A stretch of DNA of 64,000 nucleotides from Bradyrhizobium sp. JYMT SZCCT0428 (lineage in GTDB: Bacteria > Pseudomonadota > Alphaproteobacteria > Rhizobiales > Xanthobacteraceae). The notes below the pieces were generated by a model. That model saw only the letters and a list, made by a program, of their open reading frames with translations, made no database searches and was not told the DNA's origin. Shown here piece by piece: positions 8,112 through 16,858 of the stretch. Where the stretch lies: contig NZ_JAFCLS010000034.1 of NCBI RefSeq assembly GCF_018131075.1, forward strand, positions 1 to 64,000, in the 5' to 3' direction. A program made the position numbers and the translations under genes. Every line of letters starts with the position of its first letter. Within the stretch, counting starts at the first letter, position 1.

Positions 8112-9209
8112 ATGGCAGCGATTTCACTCAGCAAGCTCAACAAGCATTATGGCTCGCTGTTCCACGCCGTAAAGGACGTCGATCTCGAGATCGCCGACAA
8201 GGAGTTCGTGGCCCTGGTCGGACCGTCCGGCTGCGGCAAGTCGACGACGCTGCGCATGATCGCAGGGCTGGAGGACATCACCAGCGGCGACATCCGCATC
8301 GGCAACCGGGTCGTCAACGACCTGCCGCCGCGCGACCGCGACATCGCGATGGTGTTCCAGAACTACGCACTCTATCAGCACATGAGCGTCTACGACAATC
8401 TCGCCTTCGGCCTGCGCAACAAGAAGACTTCCGAAGCCGAGATCAAGGCCGCGATCGACCGCGCGGCCGGCATGCTCGGCCTGCACGAATTGCTGGCGCG
8501 CAAGCCCAAGCAATTATCCGGCGGCCAGCAGCAGCGCGTCGCGCTCGGCCGCTGCATCGTGCGCAATCCGGAAGTGTTTTTGTTCGACGAACCGCTGTCG
8601 AATCTCGACGCCAAGCTGCGCGCGCAGATGCGGATCGAGATCAAGCGCCTGCACGCCGCCATTCCGACCACGTCTGTTTTCGTGACCCACGACCAGGTCG
8701 AGGCCATGACGCTGGGCGACCGCGTCGTGATCATGCGCGACGGCCGGGTGCAGCAGGTCGGCACGCCGCTGCAGGTCTACGGCAAGCCCGCCAATAAATT
8801 CGTCGCGGGTTTTATCGGCGCGCCCGCGATGAACTTTGTCAACGTCACCGTGCGCAGCGATGGTGTTGCTACGACGGTCGAGGCTGATGGCCTCAAGCTG
8901 ACGGTTAGCGGCGCCGATGCGCGCGCGCTCGCGGCCTATCATGGCAAGCCCGTGATCATGGGCGCGCGGCCCGAACATCTCGCGCTTGGCGAGGGCGCGC
9001 CGGGCGCCAGCTTTGACGCCCATGTCGAAGTCGTCGAGCAGCTCGGCTCCGAGATCCTGCTCGAGACGAAAGTGGGCAGCCACGGCATCACGGTGGCCCG
9101 CGTGCCCGCGGAAACGGTGATCGCGCGCGGCGATCGGGTCCGCGTCTCGGCCCAGCCCGGCCGGCTGCATTTCTTCGATCCGGAAACGGAATTGCCGATT
9201 ACGGGTTAA
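8112..9209 (+). CDS. ABC transporter ATPase (UgpC/MalK type)
   Basis: A 365-residue ATPase. Walker A is GPSGCGKST (about 37-45), the Q-loop is Q83 in MVFQNYALY, the signature is LSGGQQQR (135-142), Walker B is VFLFDEP, and the switch His is H193 in FVTHDQ. The C-terminal 120 residues form the TOBE/MOP-like regulatory domain typical of CUT1 importers (IMGARPEHLALGEG). It energises the two permeases upstream. It is last in the operon, followed by an intergenic palindromic repeat. Confidence 0.95.
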   Translation: MAAISLSKLNKHYGSLFHAVKDVDLEIADKEFVALVGPSGCGKSTTLRMIAGLEDITSGDIRIGNRVVNDLPPRDRDIAMVFQNYALYQHMSVYDNLAFGLRNKKTSEAEIKAAIDRAAGMLGLHELLARKPKQLSGGQQQRVALGRCIVRNPEVFLFDEPLSNLDAKLRAQMRIEIKRLHAAIPTTSVFVTHDQVEAMTLGDRVVIMRDGRVQQVGTPLQVYGKPANKFVAGFIGAPAMNFVNVTVRSDGVATTVEADGLKLTVSGADARALAAYHGKPVIMGARPEHLALGEGAPGASFDAHVEVVEQLGSEILLETKVGSHGITVARVPAETVIARGDRVRVSAQPGRLHFFDPETELPITG

Positions 9210-9227
9210 GCGTGCTCTCACGATCTT

Positions 9228-9315
9228 GTCATGGCCGGGCTTGACCCGGCCATCCATCCTCTTCGGAAGAGTCTTGCGAAGGTGATGGATTGCCGGGTCA
9301 AGCCCGGCAATGACG
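9228..9315. repeat. Palindromic intergenic repeat (GTCATGGCCGGG type)
   Basis: The left arm GTCATGGCCGGGCTTGACC and the right arm GCCGGGTCAAGCCCGGCAA-TGAC are inverted copies, each also internally palindromic. It lies between the ATPase and the convergent oxidoreductase. The same family recurs at 33627, 50990 and 53719. Confidence 0.85.
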
Positions 9316-9335
9316 GAAAGAGGGTGTCGTCCCCC

Positions 9336-10511
9336 TCACCGCTTCACCGCGCCGGTCGGGCTGGCAAATCCTTCCATGGTCCGGATGCGCTTTTCGAGCC
9401 ACCAGCCATATTCCGGCGCCCAGTCCTCGAATTTGCGATTGATGCCGAGATCATGGGCCCAGTGATGGGCGATGTTGGGGTTGTACTGCGATTGCCGGCC
9501 GACCGCAATCAGATCGGCCTGGCCTTTATCCAGCACCGCTTCGGCCTGCTCGGCTTCGAGGATGATGCCGACCGCCATGGTCGCGATATCGACTTCCTTG
9601 CGAACACGCTCGGCATACGGCACCTGGAAACCGAGGCCGCGCGGCACTTGGGCTGCCGTTGCCGAACCGGAAATGCCGCCGGAGGAGCAGTCGACCACGT
9701 CGACGCCGCGCGCTTTCAATTCGTGCGCCAGCGCCACCGTGTCGTCCATGTTCCAGCCGTTCTGCGCGCCGTCGACCGAGGATACGCGCACGAACAGCGG
9801 CATCGTATCAGGCATTTCGCGCCTGACAGCCTCGACGATGTCGAGCGGCAGCCGCATCCGCCCGTTGCGGTCGCCGCCATACTCGTCGTTGCGGGTGTTT
9901 GAAATCGGCGAGAGGAACGAGGCCAAGAGATAGCCATGAGCCATATGAACCTCGATCACGTCGAAGCCCGCCTTGACCGCGTTTTTCGCGGCGTGCGCCC
10001 AGGTCTTCACCATGGCGCGGCAGTCTTCGGCGGTGAGCTGGCGCGGCGTCAGCCATCCCGGCGCCACCGGTTCGCTGGTCGGACCGACCGGCCGCCACAG
10101 CTTGGCGCCCGCCTTGATCTCTTCTGGTGTGAGCGGCCCCATGCCGTTCATCGCCTTTTGCGAAGACGATTTGCGGCCGCCATGGGCGAGCTGAAGCCCG
10201 ATCGCGGTATTCTCCCGCTTCATGAAAGCGATCAGCGGCTTGAAACTTTCGACCTGCGCGTCGTTCCAGATGCCGAGATCGAACTCGTTGATCAGGCCGA
10301 CTTCCTCGACGCCGGTGGCCTCGACAAAGACAAGACCAAAACCGCCGAGCGCGTATCGACCGAGATGCACGTGATGAAACATGCCGCAGGTCGCACGGGG
10401 ATCGGCGCGGTAATGCACCATCGGCGGCACCACCAGGCGATTCTTCAGCGTCAGGCCGCGAATGTTGAACGGCTGGAATAGCAGGGGTCGTGCGGCGGCG
10501 GTGTCTGACAT
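9336..10511 (-). CDS. NADH:flavin oxidoreductase, Old Yellow Enzyme family
   Basis: A 391-residue TIM-barrel flavoprotein. Early residues LFQPFNIRGLTLKNRLVVPPM are FMN-binding. The substrate-binding His pair lies in EVHMAHGYLLASFLSP, followed by the family signature SNTRNDEYGGDRNGRMRLP. The C-terminal phosphate-binding part is AVGIILEAEQAEAVLDKGQA then DLIAVGRQSQYNP. Such enzymes reduce the C=C bond of activated alkenes with NAD(P)H. The His/His pair is as in YqjM-like (thermophilic-type) members. ATG 10511 is used because the N-terminus then matches the family. The natural substrate is unknown. It is adjacent to threonine ammonia-lyase on the same strand, about 110 bases apart. Confidence 0.9.
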   Translation of the reverse strand: MSDTAAARPLLFQPFNIRGLTLKNRLVVPPMVHYRADPRATCGMFHHVHLGRYALGGFGLVFVEATGVEEVGLINEFDLGIWNDAQVESFKPLIAFMKRENTAIGLQLAHGGRKSSSQKAMNGMGPLTPEEIKAGAKLWRPVGPTSEPVAPGWLTPRQLTAEDCRAMVKTWAHAAKNAVKAGFDVIEVHMAHGYLLASFLSPISNTRNDEYGGDRNGRMRLPLDIVEAVRREMPDTMPLFVRVSSVDGAQNGWNMDDTVALAHELKARGVDVVDCSSGGISGSATAAQVPRGLGFQVPYAERVRKEVDIATMAVGIILEAEQAEAVLDKGQADLIAVGRQSQYNPNIAHHWAHDLGINRKFEDWAPEYGWWLEKRIRTMEGFASPTGAVKR

Positions 10512-10618
10512 GGATGGCCTGTTGCGTGAGGTGCGGAGATGGCGCGGCGATGATTGACCATCTGGAATCGGAGGTCCAGCCAGCCCTTGCATGTCATGCA
10601 TGCAGCAACGCTTCGGCC

Positions 10619-11866
10619 CTAGTCGCCACCAACATCGACTTCGAGGCCGGCGGCCTTCAGTGAGGCGATGGTCGCCTCAAGATGGGTCCGGTCCCGGGTT
10701 TCGATGACGACCTCGAGGACCACCGCCTTGGCTGGCAGGTCGGTGAAGATGCGTTGATGGGACACCTCGACGATATTGGCGCCTGCCTTGGCCAGGACGG
10801 CGACAACCGTGCCGAGCTGTCCGGGCCGATCCACGATGTCGAACTTCAGCTTCGAAAGCCGGCCTTCCCTCGCGAGTTGACGCGTCAGCACACCGGAAAG
10901 CAGCCGCGTGTCGATATTGCCTCCGCTCAGCACCAGGCCGAGCGAACGGCCCTTGAAGCGGGCCTGATCGGCGAGCACGGCCGCCAGGCCCGCCGCCCCC
11001 GCGCCCTCGGTCACCGACTTCTCGATGGTGATGAAAAGGCTCAACGCGTGCTCAATCTGCTGTTCGGTGACGAGCACGATGTCATCGACGAGCGCGCGCA
11101 CGATGTCAGACGTGATCTGGCCGGGCGCCTTGACGGCAATGCCCTCCGCGAGCGTATCACCGCGCATCGCAAGATGTTCGCCCTTGATGAGGTTGTACAT
11201 CGAGGGATAAAGCGCGGCCTGGACGCCGACGATCTCGATATCCGGCTTGAGGGTCTTGGCGGCAACGGCGATGCCGGATATCAGGCCGCCGCCCCCGATT
11301 GGAACAATCAGGACATCGAGATCGGGCACCGAAGCCAGCATCTCGAGCGCGATGGTACCTTGACCCGCGATGATCAGCGGATCGTCATAGGGATGGATAT
11401 AGGTCAAACCCTGTTTGCGAGCATGGTCGGTGGCGAGGGTGGCGGTATCCTCCAGCGTCGCCCCACCCTCGATCACGGTCGCACCGTGCCGGCGCGTGTT
11501 CTCGATCTTCACCATCGGTGTGCCCACCGGCATGAAGATGGTCGCAGGGATCGAGAGGCGGGCCGCGTGATAGGCCACGCCCTGGGCGTGGTTGCCCGCC
11601 GAGGCCGCTGCCACACCGCGCCGCCGTTCGTCGGCCGATAACGCAGACAGCCGATTGAGCGCGCCGCGCTCCTTGAACGTCGCCGTAAACTGCAGGTTTT
11701 CGAATTTCAGCCATATGTTCGCGCCCGTGATGTCGGACAACGTACGGCTGCGCTCGAAGCTCGTCCGCTTCACGAAGCCGGCGAGCACGCCTGCCGCCGC
11801 CTCGATATCGCGAAGGGTAACCGGCAGGTCGGCGAGGGAAGCTTTCAACGTCTCGGTCATGGTCAT
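10619..11866 (-). CDS. ilvA: Threonine ammonia-lyase (PLP-dependent, ACT domain)
   Basis: A 415-residue PLP enzyme that deaminates threonine to 2-oxobutanoate and ammonia, feeding isoleucine synthesis or catabolism. The PLP lysine is K65 in TATFKERGA, the substrate loop is SAGNHAQGVAYHA, and the PLP-phosphate loop is PIGGGGLISG. The C-terminal 80 residues (KLKFDIVDRPGQLGTVVAVL) form a single ACT domain. That layout and length match the shorter catabolic-like threonine dehydratase seen in alphaproteobacteria rather than the long two-ACT biosynthetic IlvA, so the symbol is approximate. The start is ATG 11866; ATG 11860 is equally possible. Confidence 0.9.
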   Translation of the reverse strand: MTMTETLKASLADLPVTLRDIEAAAGVLAGFVKRTSFERSRTLSDITGANIWLKFENLQFTATFKERGALNRLSALSADERRRGVAAASAGNHAQGVAYHAARLSIPATIFMPVGTPMVKIENTRRHGATVIEGGATLEDTATLATDHARKQGLTYIHPYDDPLIIAGQGTIALEMLASVPDLDVLIVPIGGGGLISGIAVAAKTLKPDIEIVGVQAALYPSMYNLIKGEHLAMRGDTLAEGIAVKAPGQITSDIVRALVDDIVLVTEQQIEHALSLFITIEKSVTEGAGAAGLAAVLADQARFKGRSLGLVLSGGNIDTRLLSGVLTRQLAREGRLSKLKFDIVDRPGQLGTVVAVLAKAGANIVEVSHQRIFTDLPAKAVVLEVVIETRDRTHLEATIASLKAAGLEVDVGGD

Positions 11867-11907
11867 CGAATCTCTGCCGACACGCTCCACGCAGCAAGGG
11901 CGAAGAC

Positions 11908-12021
11908 GGCGGGTTACGCTAGGCCAACCCACCCTATGAAGCTATTTCAGGAAAAAATACAGCAGGAGATACAGCTAAGGGGACGAAGATGGTGGGTTAC
12001 GCTTCGCTGACCCACCCTACG
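11908..12021. repeat. Pair of short palindromic repeats (GTGGGTTACGC type)
   Basis: Two related hairpins flank a 55-base AT-richer spacer. The first is GCGGGTTACGCTAGGCCAAC-CCACCCTA (11909-11935); the second is GGTGGGTTACGCTTCGCTGA-CCCACCCTAC (11991-12020). They lie between SURF1 and threonine ammonia-lyase. Possible terminators, but without T-tracts. Confidence 0.7.
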
Positions 12022-12032
12022 ACACCACGACG

Positions 12033-12809
12033 CTACGAAGCTGCGCTTCGTCTTTGCGCGCGCCACCACACGCCGAAGGCGATCACGACCGCCGCCGCCA
12101 GGCTGAACCAGGTGATGGCGTATTGCATGTGGTCGTCCTTGAGATGGACATTGAGCGGCCCCGGTTTCGGGATGCCGCTCTCGGGCAGCGGTGATTCCAG
12201 ATCGACATAGAACGGCGCGACCGCCTTGCCGCCCTCGCCCCAGCCGAGCGCGCGCGCCATCGCAAGATGATCGCGGGTGAACCACAGCCGCTTGGCGATA
12301 TTCTCTGACGGCGTCAGCGCGCCGGCGGCTTCCGGAAAGCGGAGATAGCCGGTGAATTTGACCGGCTGGCCGGTGACGAGCCGGCCGACCGCGCGGTCTT
12401 CCTGCGCACGATCCTGCATCGTGTTCTGCACGAAGCCGGTGTTGACCGCGACGATTGACCCATCGGCGGTTTGCGCCGGCAGAAACGCCCAGGTGCCGGG
12501 ACCGGACACGTCGTTACGGACCGAAGAGCCGGAGCTATAGACCATCACATCGGGAAGCCGCGCGTAAGTTCCGGTGAAACTGACGCGGCGGAATTCGTCC
12601 TTGGCCGATGTCAGCGAGCTCCATTGCGCCTGTTCCGGCAGCGCCTTGGGCGCATCGGCCAGCCTTTCGTTCAGGGCCGCGATCAGCGCGTGCTTCTGGA
12701 CGCGCCGCTGCAATTGCCAGATCCCGAGGCCGAGGCAGGTCACGATCATCACGAGCGTGAAGATGGCAAAGCCGAGCGTACCACGCCGCCGCGCAACAAC
12801 GCCGGTCAT
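12033..12809 (-). CDS. SURF1-family cytochrome oxidase assembly protein
   Basis: A 258-residue inner-membrane protein with one helix at each end (N-terminal LGFAIFTLVMIVTCLGLGIW followed by QLQRR; C-terminal ITWFSLAAAVVIAFGVWW), the standard SURF1 topology with a large periplasmic domain between. Family motifs include GxWQLxR near the start, RRVSFTGTY, VNTGFV, and YAITWFSLA near the end. SURF1 assists heme a insertion into subunit I of aa3-type oxidase. The start overlaps the DUF983 stop (ATGA), so the two are coupled. It belongs with the oxidase genes at 15-20 kb although separated from them here. Confidence 0.92.
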   Translation of the reverse strand: MTGVVARRRGTLGFAIFTLVMIVTCLGLGIWQLQRRVQKHALIAALNERLADAPKALPEQAQWSSLTSAKDEFRRVSFTGTYARLPDVMVYSSGSSVRNDVSGPGTWAFLPAQTADGSIVAVNTGFVQNTMQDRAQEDRAVGRLVTGQPVKFTGYLRFPEAAGALTPSENIAKRLWFTRDHLAMARALGWGEGGKAVAPFYVDLESPLPESGIPKPGPLNVHLKDDHMQYAITWFSLAAAVVIAFGVWWRAQRRSAAS

Positions 12810-13192
12810 TTCGGCTCGCGGTCGATCAGGCGGCCGGGTGCAGCCTTGTGATGGTATTGCAGCGCGATCAGCAGCGACTTCATCGAGCGCAGCGGTAACA
12901 GCGTGGTTGCCAGAATTAATGGCAGCCACAACGCCGCATGCAGCCAGAACGGCGGCTGGTACTTGATCTCCACGATCAGGGCCGATCCGACCACGATCGC
13001 ACCGGCGATCATGATGATGAAGATCGCCGGCCCGTCGCCTGCGTCAATGAAAGCGTAATCGAGCCCGCAGGCCTCGCAGTTCGGTCGCAAATCGATGAAG
13101 CCCGCATAGAGCTTGCCCTTGCCGCAGCGCGGGCAGCGGCAAGCGATACCGCGCAATGCGCTCTCGGTCAGCGTGGGAAGCGTCTCGGTCAT
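12806..13192 (-). CDS. DUF983 membrane protein
   Basis: A 128-residue protein with an N-terminal zinc-ribbon-like segment (CRCPRCGKGKLY, then CEACGLDY) and two membrane helices (PAIFIIMIAGAIVVGSALIV and LHAALWLPLILATTLLPLRS). This is the DUF983 family, habitually located between coxC and surf1 in alphaproteobacteria, which suggests a role in oxidase maturation. The ATG is at 13192 and the stop overlaps the SURF1 start by four bases. A hairpin (CTTTCTCCC TTGC GGGAGAAGG) lies just upstream of the start, probably a repeat fragment. The usual coxC neighbour is 1.8 kb away because of intervening remnants. Confidence 0.88.
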   Translation of the reverse strand: MTETLPTLTESALRGIACRCPRCGKGKLYAGFIDLRPNCEACGLDYAFIDAGDGPAIFIIMIAGAIVVGSALIVEIKYQPPFWLHAALWLPLILATTLLPLRSMKSLLIALQYHHKAAPGRLIDREPK

Positions 13193-13444
13193 TTGTATCC
13201 ACCTTCTCCCGCAAGGGAGAAAGTGCACTCCATAGCGCTCTATACAGCCCCACGCAACTCTACTAAGTGATTGTAGTTGCTAATTTTATCTACGCTGCGC
13301 GACAGCGGGCTCCGTATTCCTCGATCCCCATGTTCGCGACATTTTGAGGGACACATGGCCCGCCAGACGCGTTCTGCATCACTGGGAAATCGCACGCACC
13401 GCGCGCCATCGAGGCGACGGCCCTAAGCGGCACAAAGGGGCGAT

Positions 13445-13933
13445 GTGCGTGGCTTTAAAACGGTCACTTGCATTTTGGGTGTCCCGGGCCCCGGCCTCGA
13501 CGTATCGAGCGTAAGAGCCAGATGGGATGCGAATGTGCGGGGTCGGCTCGGATATCTGGTAACTCCCAATGTTCTGCTCTATGGGACTGGCGGTATTGCG
13601 TTCCAGAACTTCTCCAACTCCATAACCTGCGAAACCAGCTTTACCGATCCGCTTTGCGGACCAACGCCAATCCCCCTTCTTACAACGGCGACGAACAGCA
13701 CCACCCGAACGGGCTGGACGGCCGGCGTCGGCATCGATGCGAAAATCTTCGCAAACTGGATGCTTCGTGCTGAGTATCGCTACTCGGACTTCGGAACGTG
13801 GAGCAATTCGCTGGTGCTGGTATCCCCCGGTGTTTCAGTTGTAACGGTAGCCACGGATTTGAAACTCAATACGCACATTGGAATGATAGGAATAGCGTAC
13901 CGGTTTGGTGGCCCCGTCGTTGCAAGGTACTGA
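13445..13933 (+). pseudogene. 3' fragment of an outer-membrane beta-barrel gene (Omp25/RopB-like)
   Basis: The 162 codons encode the C-terminal part of a small porin-like barrel: WDANVRGRLGYLVTPNVLLY, GTGGIAFQ, TGWTAGVGIDAKIFANWMLR, then AEYRYSDFG, ending IGMIGIAYRFGGPVVARY. The terminal aromatic strand is intact, but the signal peptide and first barrel strands are missing, and an in-frame stop lies at 13424 only 20 bases before the usable GTG. It is therefore a 5'-truncated remnant rather than a working gene. It sits inside the cytochrome oxidase locus, tail to tail with a second broken gene. Confidence 0.75.
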
Positions 13934-14706
13934 GCTCTCAAAGCGGCGGCGGCTTCTATGCCGTCCTTGTCTTTTACCGCAAGCGCGAAAGCTTTCCGAC
14001 GACGGACGCCATTCTCGATGAGGGCCTCTGCAATACTCAGCGGGGCATAGCTCTGCACACCATTACTAGCAAGATTGCTCTGGTAAAACCTGCAAAAGTC
14101 AGGCGCTGAGATATCTTCTATTTTTGCTTGTTCTAATGCTGTTCTGTATCTAGTGCTTCCGTCTTTCGAAATGGTTTTCAGCACCTTGTCTCTGGCTTGC
14201 GCATACGCGTCACCCCACTCATATTTTTGTTTGCTGGGTGGACGGATGTATTTGGGTATTTTGATGCATGCAAACCCGGCTTTGATGAACGCATCGCGAA
14301 TGATGCCGGAATCATCATCCAGGATGAATTGGCAGTAACCAATCGATCCAGGAAGCTGCTTTATGATATCGGCAATCGCACCGCGTTTCTCTTCATCACT
14401 TATGTGCTTGTCGAGAAAGACGAATGAGCTGAGGCGTCTCCAGTTATCTAAACTTGTGATCCTTGGAAAAATGCCCAGTACGTGTGTTTGGCAATATGGA
14501 AAGACGCATATCAGCTTGCCGGCTTTGTTGAATGCTTTGGCTACCCGGTGCTCCTTCCGGTACGCGATATCCACGAACCAGGGCTGGGAAAAGATCGATA
14601 TCTCGTCCGGGTGCGCGCCCGCGATCCAATCGCGCTTGCTACTCTTCGGCACGAGCGGCGCCGCCAAAAGACGGCTCCTCCAATTTTCGAAATTCGCGAT
14701 GTTCAA
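13780..14706 (-). pseudogene. FemAB/CelD-like GNAT acyltransferase gene, 3' truncated
   Basis: Residues 1-257 look like a FemAB-type N-acyltransferase: IFSQPWFVDIAYRKEHRV, then VFPYCQTHVLGIF, then ALEQAKIEDISAPDFCRFYQ, and AFALAVKDKDGIEAAAAL. At about 13934 the homology stops in the middle of the C-terminal beta strand and the frame runs on for 51 codons antisense to the outer-membrane fragment. The 5' end is intact (ATG 14706 after GGAAG). It is AT-richer than its neighbours, which suggests acquired DNA. Members of the family transfer acyl or aminoacyl groups in cell-wall or polysaccharide synthesis. The truncated protein is probably inactive. Confidence 0.7.
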
Positions 14707-14978
14707 TATCTTCCAGCGTTTAATCGTTCAATCTATCGGCACGCGCGGGAGCTTCCCCGACCGCCCGGTAGCCTGTTCAGAGTATTCGGGGGACGACGCC
14801 AAGCGTGAGTGCGCAGAAGGATTACCCAAGCCGGCAAGCCGCTCTGGCTAGCGGTGAACCGATCTCCATGCTGTCACGATCCGAGACTTCGCCCGTCGGT
14901 GACCGTGTCAGCATGAGGATGGTTAACGCCCGGCGATCCACGCATCTCGACCGCTGGCCCAAAAGGCAAACGAAAGAA

Positions 14979-15008
14979 AAAGGGCGGCCCTGCGGCCGCC
15001 CTTTTGTA
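14979..15008. terminator. Terminator of the cytochrome oxidase operon
   Basis: A strong stem AAAGGGCGGCC / GGCCGCCCTTT with a short loop and T-tracts on both strands. It lies 18 bases beyond the coxC stop, so on the minus strand it ends the cox transcript before the inserted remnants. DUF983 and SURF1 then need another promoter or readthrough. Confidence 0.85.
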
Positions 15009-15025
15009 ACCCATACGGTCTGCGA

Positions 15026-15916
15026 TCAATGCCCGGCGACAGGTCCAGCGCCGCGGAACCAGACATAGATGCAGATGAACAGGAACAGCCACACCACGTC
15101 GACGAAGTGCCAGTACCAGGCGGCGAATTCGAAGCCGAGATGCTGGGTCGGCGTGAAGTGTCCGGCATAGGCGCGGAACAGGCAGACCAGCAGGAACACG
15201 GTGCCGACAAGCACGTGGAAACCGTGGAAGCCGGTCGCCATGAAGAAGGTCGCGCCATACATGTTGCCGGAGAAGTGGAATGTGGCGTGGGCGTATTCAT
15301 AGGCCTGCACGCAGGTGAACAACGCGCCGAGCACGACGGTGAGGATCAGGCCGTATTTCAGGCCCTTGCGATCGCCTTCCAGCAGCGCGTGATGCGCCCA
15401 GGTCACCGTGGTGCCCGAGGTCAGCAGCAGCAGCGTATTCAGGAGCGGCAGATGCCAGGGGTCGAAGGTCTCGATGCCCTTCGGCGGCCAGGTGCCCGGC
15501 ACGCTGCAGGCGCCCGCGGCCGTGCCGGCGCCACAGCCGAACACCGCGTCGCGGGTGGCGTGGACGGCATCGGCCGGGAACAGCGCGGAATTGAAGAAGG
15601 CCCAGAACCAGGCGACGAAGAACATCACCTCGGAGGCGATGAACAGGATCATGCCGTAACGGTGGCTGATCTGCACCACGCGGGTGTGGTCGCCCTTGAA
15701 CTGGGCTTCGCGGATCACGTCGCCCCACCAGCTCGCCATGGTGTAGAGCACGCCGATGGTGCCGGCGCCGAACACGATCGGCGCCGCCGCATACATATGG
15801 TGCATCCAGCCGATCGCACCGACGGCCATGATGAAGGCCGAGATCGAGCCGACGACCGGCCACGGGCTCGGATCGACGAGGTGGTAGTCGTGGTGCTTCG
15901 CGTGCGCCGTAGCCAT
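15026..15916 (-). CDS. coxC: Cytochrome c oxidase subunit III
   Basis: A 296-residue subunit III with seven membrane helices, N-terminus MATAHAKHHDYHLVDPSPWP. Family motifs include WWGDVIREAQFKGDHT, FIASEVMFFVAWFWAFFNSA, GFHGFHVLVGTVFL and AAWYWHFVDVVWLFLFICIY. It stabilises the aa3 core and its proton uptake. It is the last gene of the operon before a strong terminator. The symbol follows rhizobial usage (ctaE elsewhere). An upstream in-frame extension is ignored because MATAHAK matches the family start. Confidence 0.96.
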   Translation of the reverse strand: MATAHAKHHDYHLVDPSPWPVVGSISAFIMAVGAIGWMHHMYAAAPIVFGAGTIGVLYTMASWWGDVIREAQFKGDHTRVVQISHRYGMILFIASEVMFFVAWFWAFFNSALFPADAVHATRDAVFGCGAGTAAGACSVPGTWPPKGIETFDPWHLPLLNTLLLLTSGTTVTWAHHALLEGDRKGLKYGLILTVVLGALFTCVQAYEYAHATFHFSGNMYGATFFMATGFHGFHVLVGTVFLLVCLFRAYAGHFTPTQHLGFEFAAWYWHFVDVVWLFLFICIYVWFRGAGPVAGH

Positions 15917-16009
15917 TGCGGTCTCTCCGTTAGCGGTGCCGGATCCTTCGGCACATCGTCGTCTCAAAAATTCAAAGTCGGGAATTTCGAAAGGCCGAAA
16001 TTCCCTGAG

Positions 16010-16651
16010 TTACAGGCTTCCCTTGCGCTTGTCCGGCTCGCCCGAAGCCACCGGCTTCGGCGCCGGATCGCGCACAGGATAGAAGGTGTAGGACAGCGTG
16101 ATGGTGTTCAGCCCGTCATTCTCGCTGTCGGCGATCAGCGCCGGATCGACGTAGAACACGACCGGCATCTCGCGCTTCTCGCCCGGCGCCATGGTCTGTT
16201 CGGTGAAGCAGAAGCAGTTGATCTTCTGGAAATACGCGCCGACCGTCAGCGGGGTCACGTTGTACGCGGCCTGGCCGACCGTGGGCCGCGCCGCCTGGTT
16301 GGTCACATGATAAAATACGGTGACGACCTCGCCGATCCTGACCTCGATCTCGTTCTGCTCCGGCTCGAACTTCCAGGGCAGGCCGGCGCCGACATTGGCA
16401 TCGAACCGCACCGAGATCTTGCGTGCCAGCGGGCCTTGCGACGGCGCCGAGGTGGCGACCTGGGTGGTGCCGTTGAAGCCGGTGGCGCGGCAGAACCAGT
16501 TATAGAAGGGAACGGCGGCATAGGCTGCGCCGACCATGAACACCACGACGAAACCGCAGATCGAGGCCACCATCGCATCGCGCGTCAGGCCGCGGCGCGA
16601 AGCCTTGCGGCTTGCCTCCGTTTCCCCTCGCGCGATCGGTTGGTTTGCCAT
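16010..16651 (-). CDS. ctaG: Cytochrome c oxidase assembly protein CtaG (Cox11)
   Basis: A 213-residue protein with one N-terminal membrane anchor (VASICGFVVVFMVGAAYAAV) and a periplasmic immunoglobulin-like copper domain. The copper-binding CFCF motif is present in KINCFCFTEQ, and the first conserved Cys is in FYNWFCRATGFNGTTQ. It delivers copper to the CuB centre of subunit I. ATG 16651 is preceded by GGTGGAG. It lies between the small membrane protein and coxC, the standard position. Confidence 0.96.
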   Translation of the reverse strand: MANQPIARGETEASRKASRRGLTRDAMVASICGFVVVFMVGAAYAAVPFYNWFCRATGFNGTTQVATSAPSQGPLARKISVRFDANVGAGLPWKFEPEQNEIEVRIGEVVTVFYHVTNQAARPTVGQAAYNVTPLTVGAYFQKINCFCFTEQTMAPGEKREMPVVFYVDPALIADSENDGLNTITLSYTFYPVRDPAPKPVASGEPDKRKGSL

Positions 16652-16675
16652 CTCCACCTGCCTACATTTCCCAGA

Positions 16676-16840
16676 TTACATGGGCCGAACTAGAACGGCC
16701 GGCCCCTTGACCATGGTGACGGCGAAAAACAACACGACGAGCACGACGAGCGCGAGCGCAATCGCGACCGACCGCTGGCGCCGGCTTCTTTTCTGCGCCT
16801 CGGTGAGGACGATTCCATCTGGCATTCGCTTGTCGTCCAT
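16676..16840 (-). CDS. 54-residue single-span protein of the cox operon
   Basis: A short gene read directly from the sequence: ATG at 16840, TAA at 16676. The peptide begins MDDKRMPDGIVLTEAQKRSR, continues with the membrane segment SVAIALALVVLVVLFFAVTMV and ends KGPAVLVRPM. GGGACCGGA precedes the ATG. It lies 18 bases after ctaB and 24 bases before ctaG, with no room for other signals, so it is an operon member. Small proteins of this kind occupy the same position in many alphaproteobacterial cox operons; they are presumed oxidase-associated or assembly factors, which is inference from position. Confidence 0.85.
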   Translation of the reverse strand: MDDKRMPDGIVLTEAQKRSRRQRSVAIALALVVLVVLFFAVTMVKGPAVLVRPM

Positions 16841-16858
16841 TCCGGTCCCATGCGCCCC

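Noticed and set aside
13445..13933. Functional small outer-membrane protein
   Set aside because: No signal peptide, missing N-terminal strands, and a stop just upstream; treated as a remnant.
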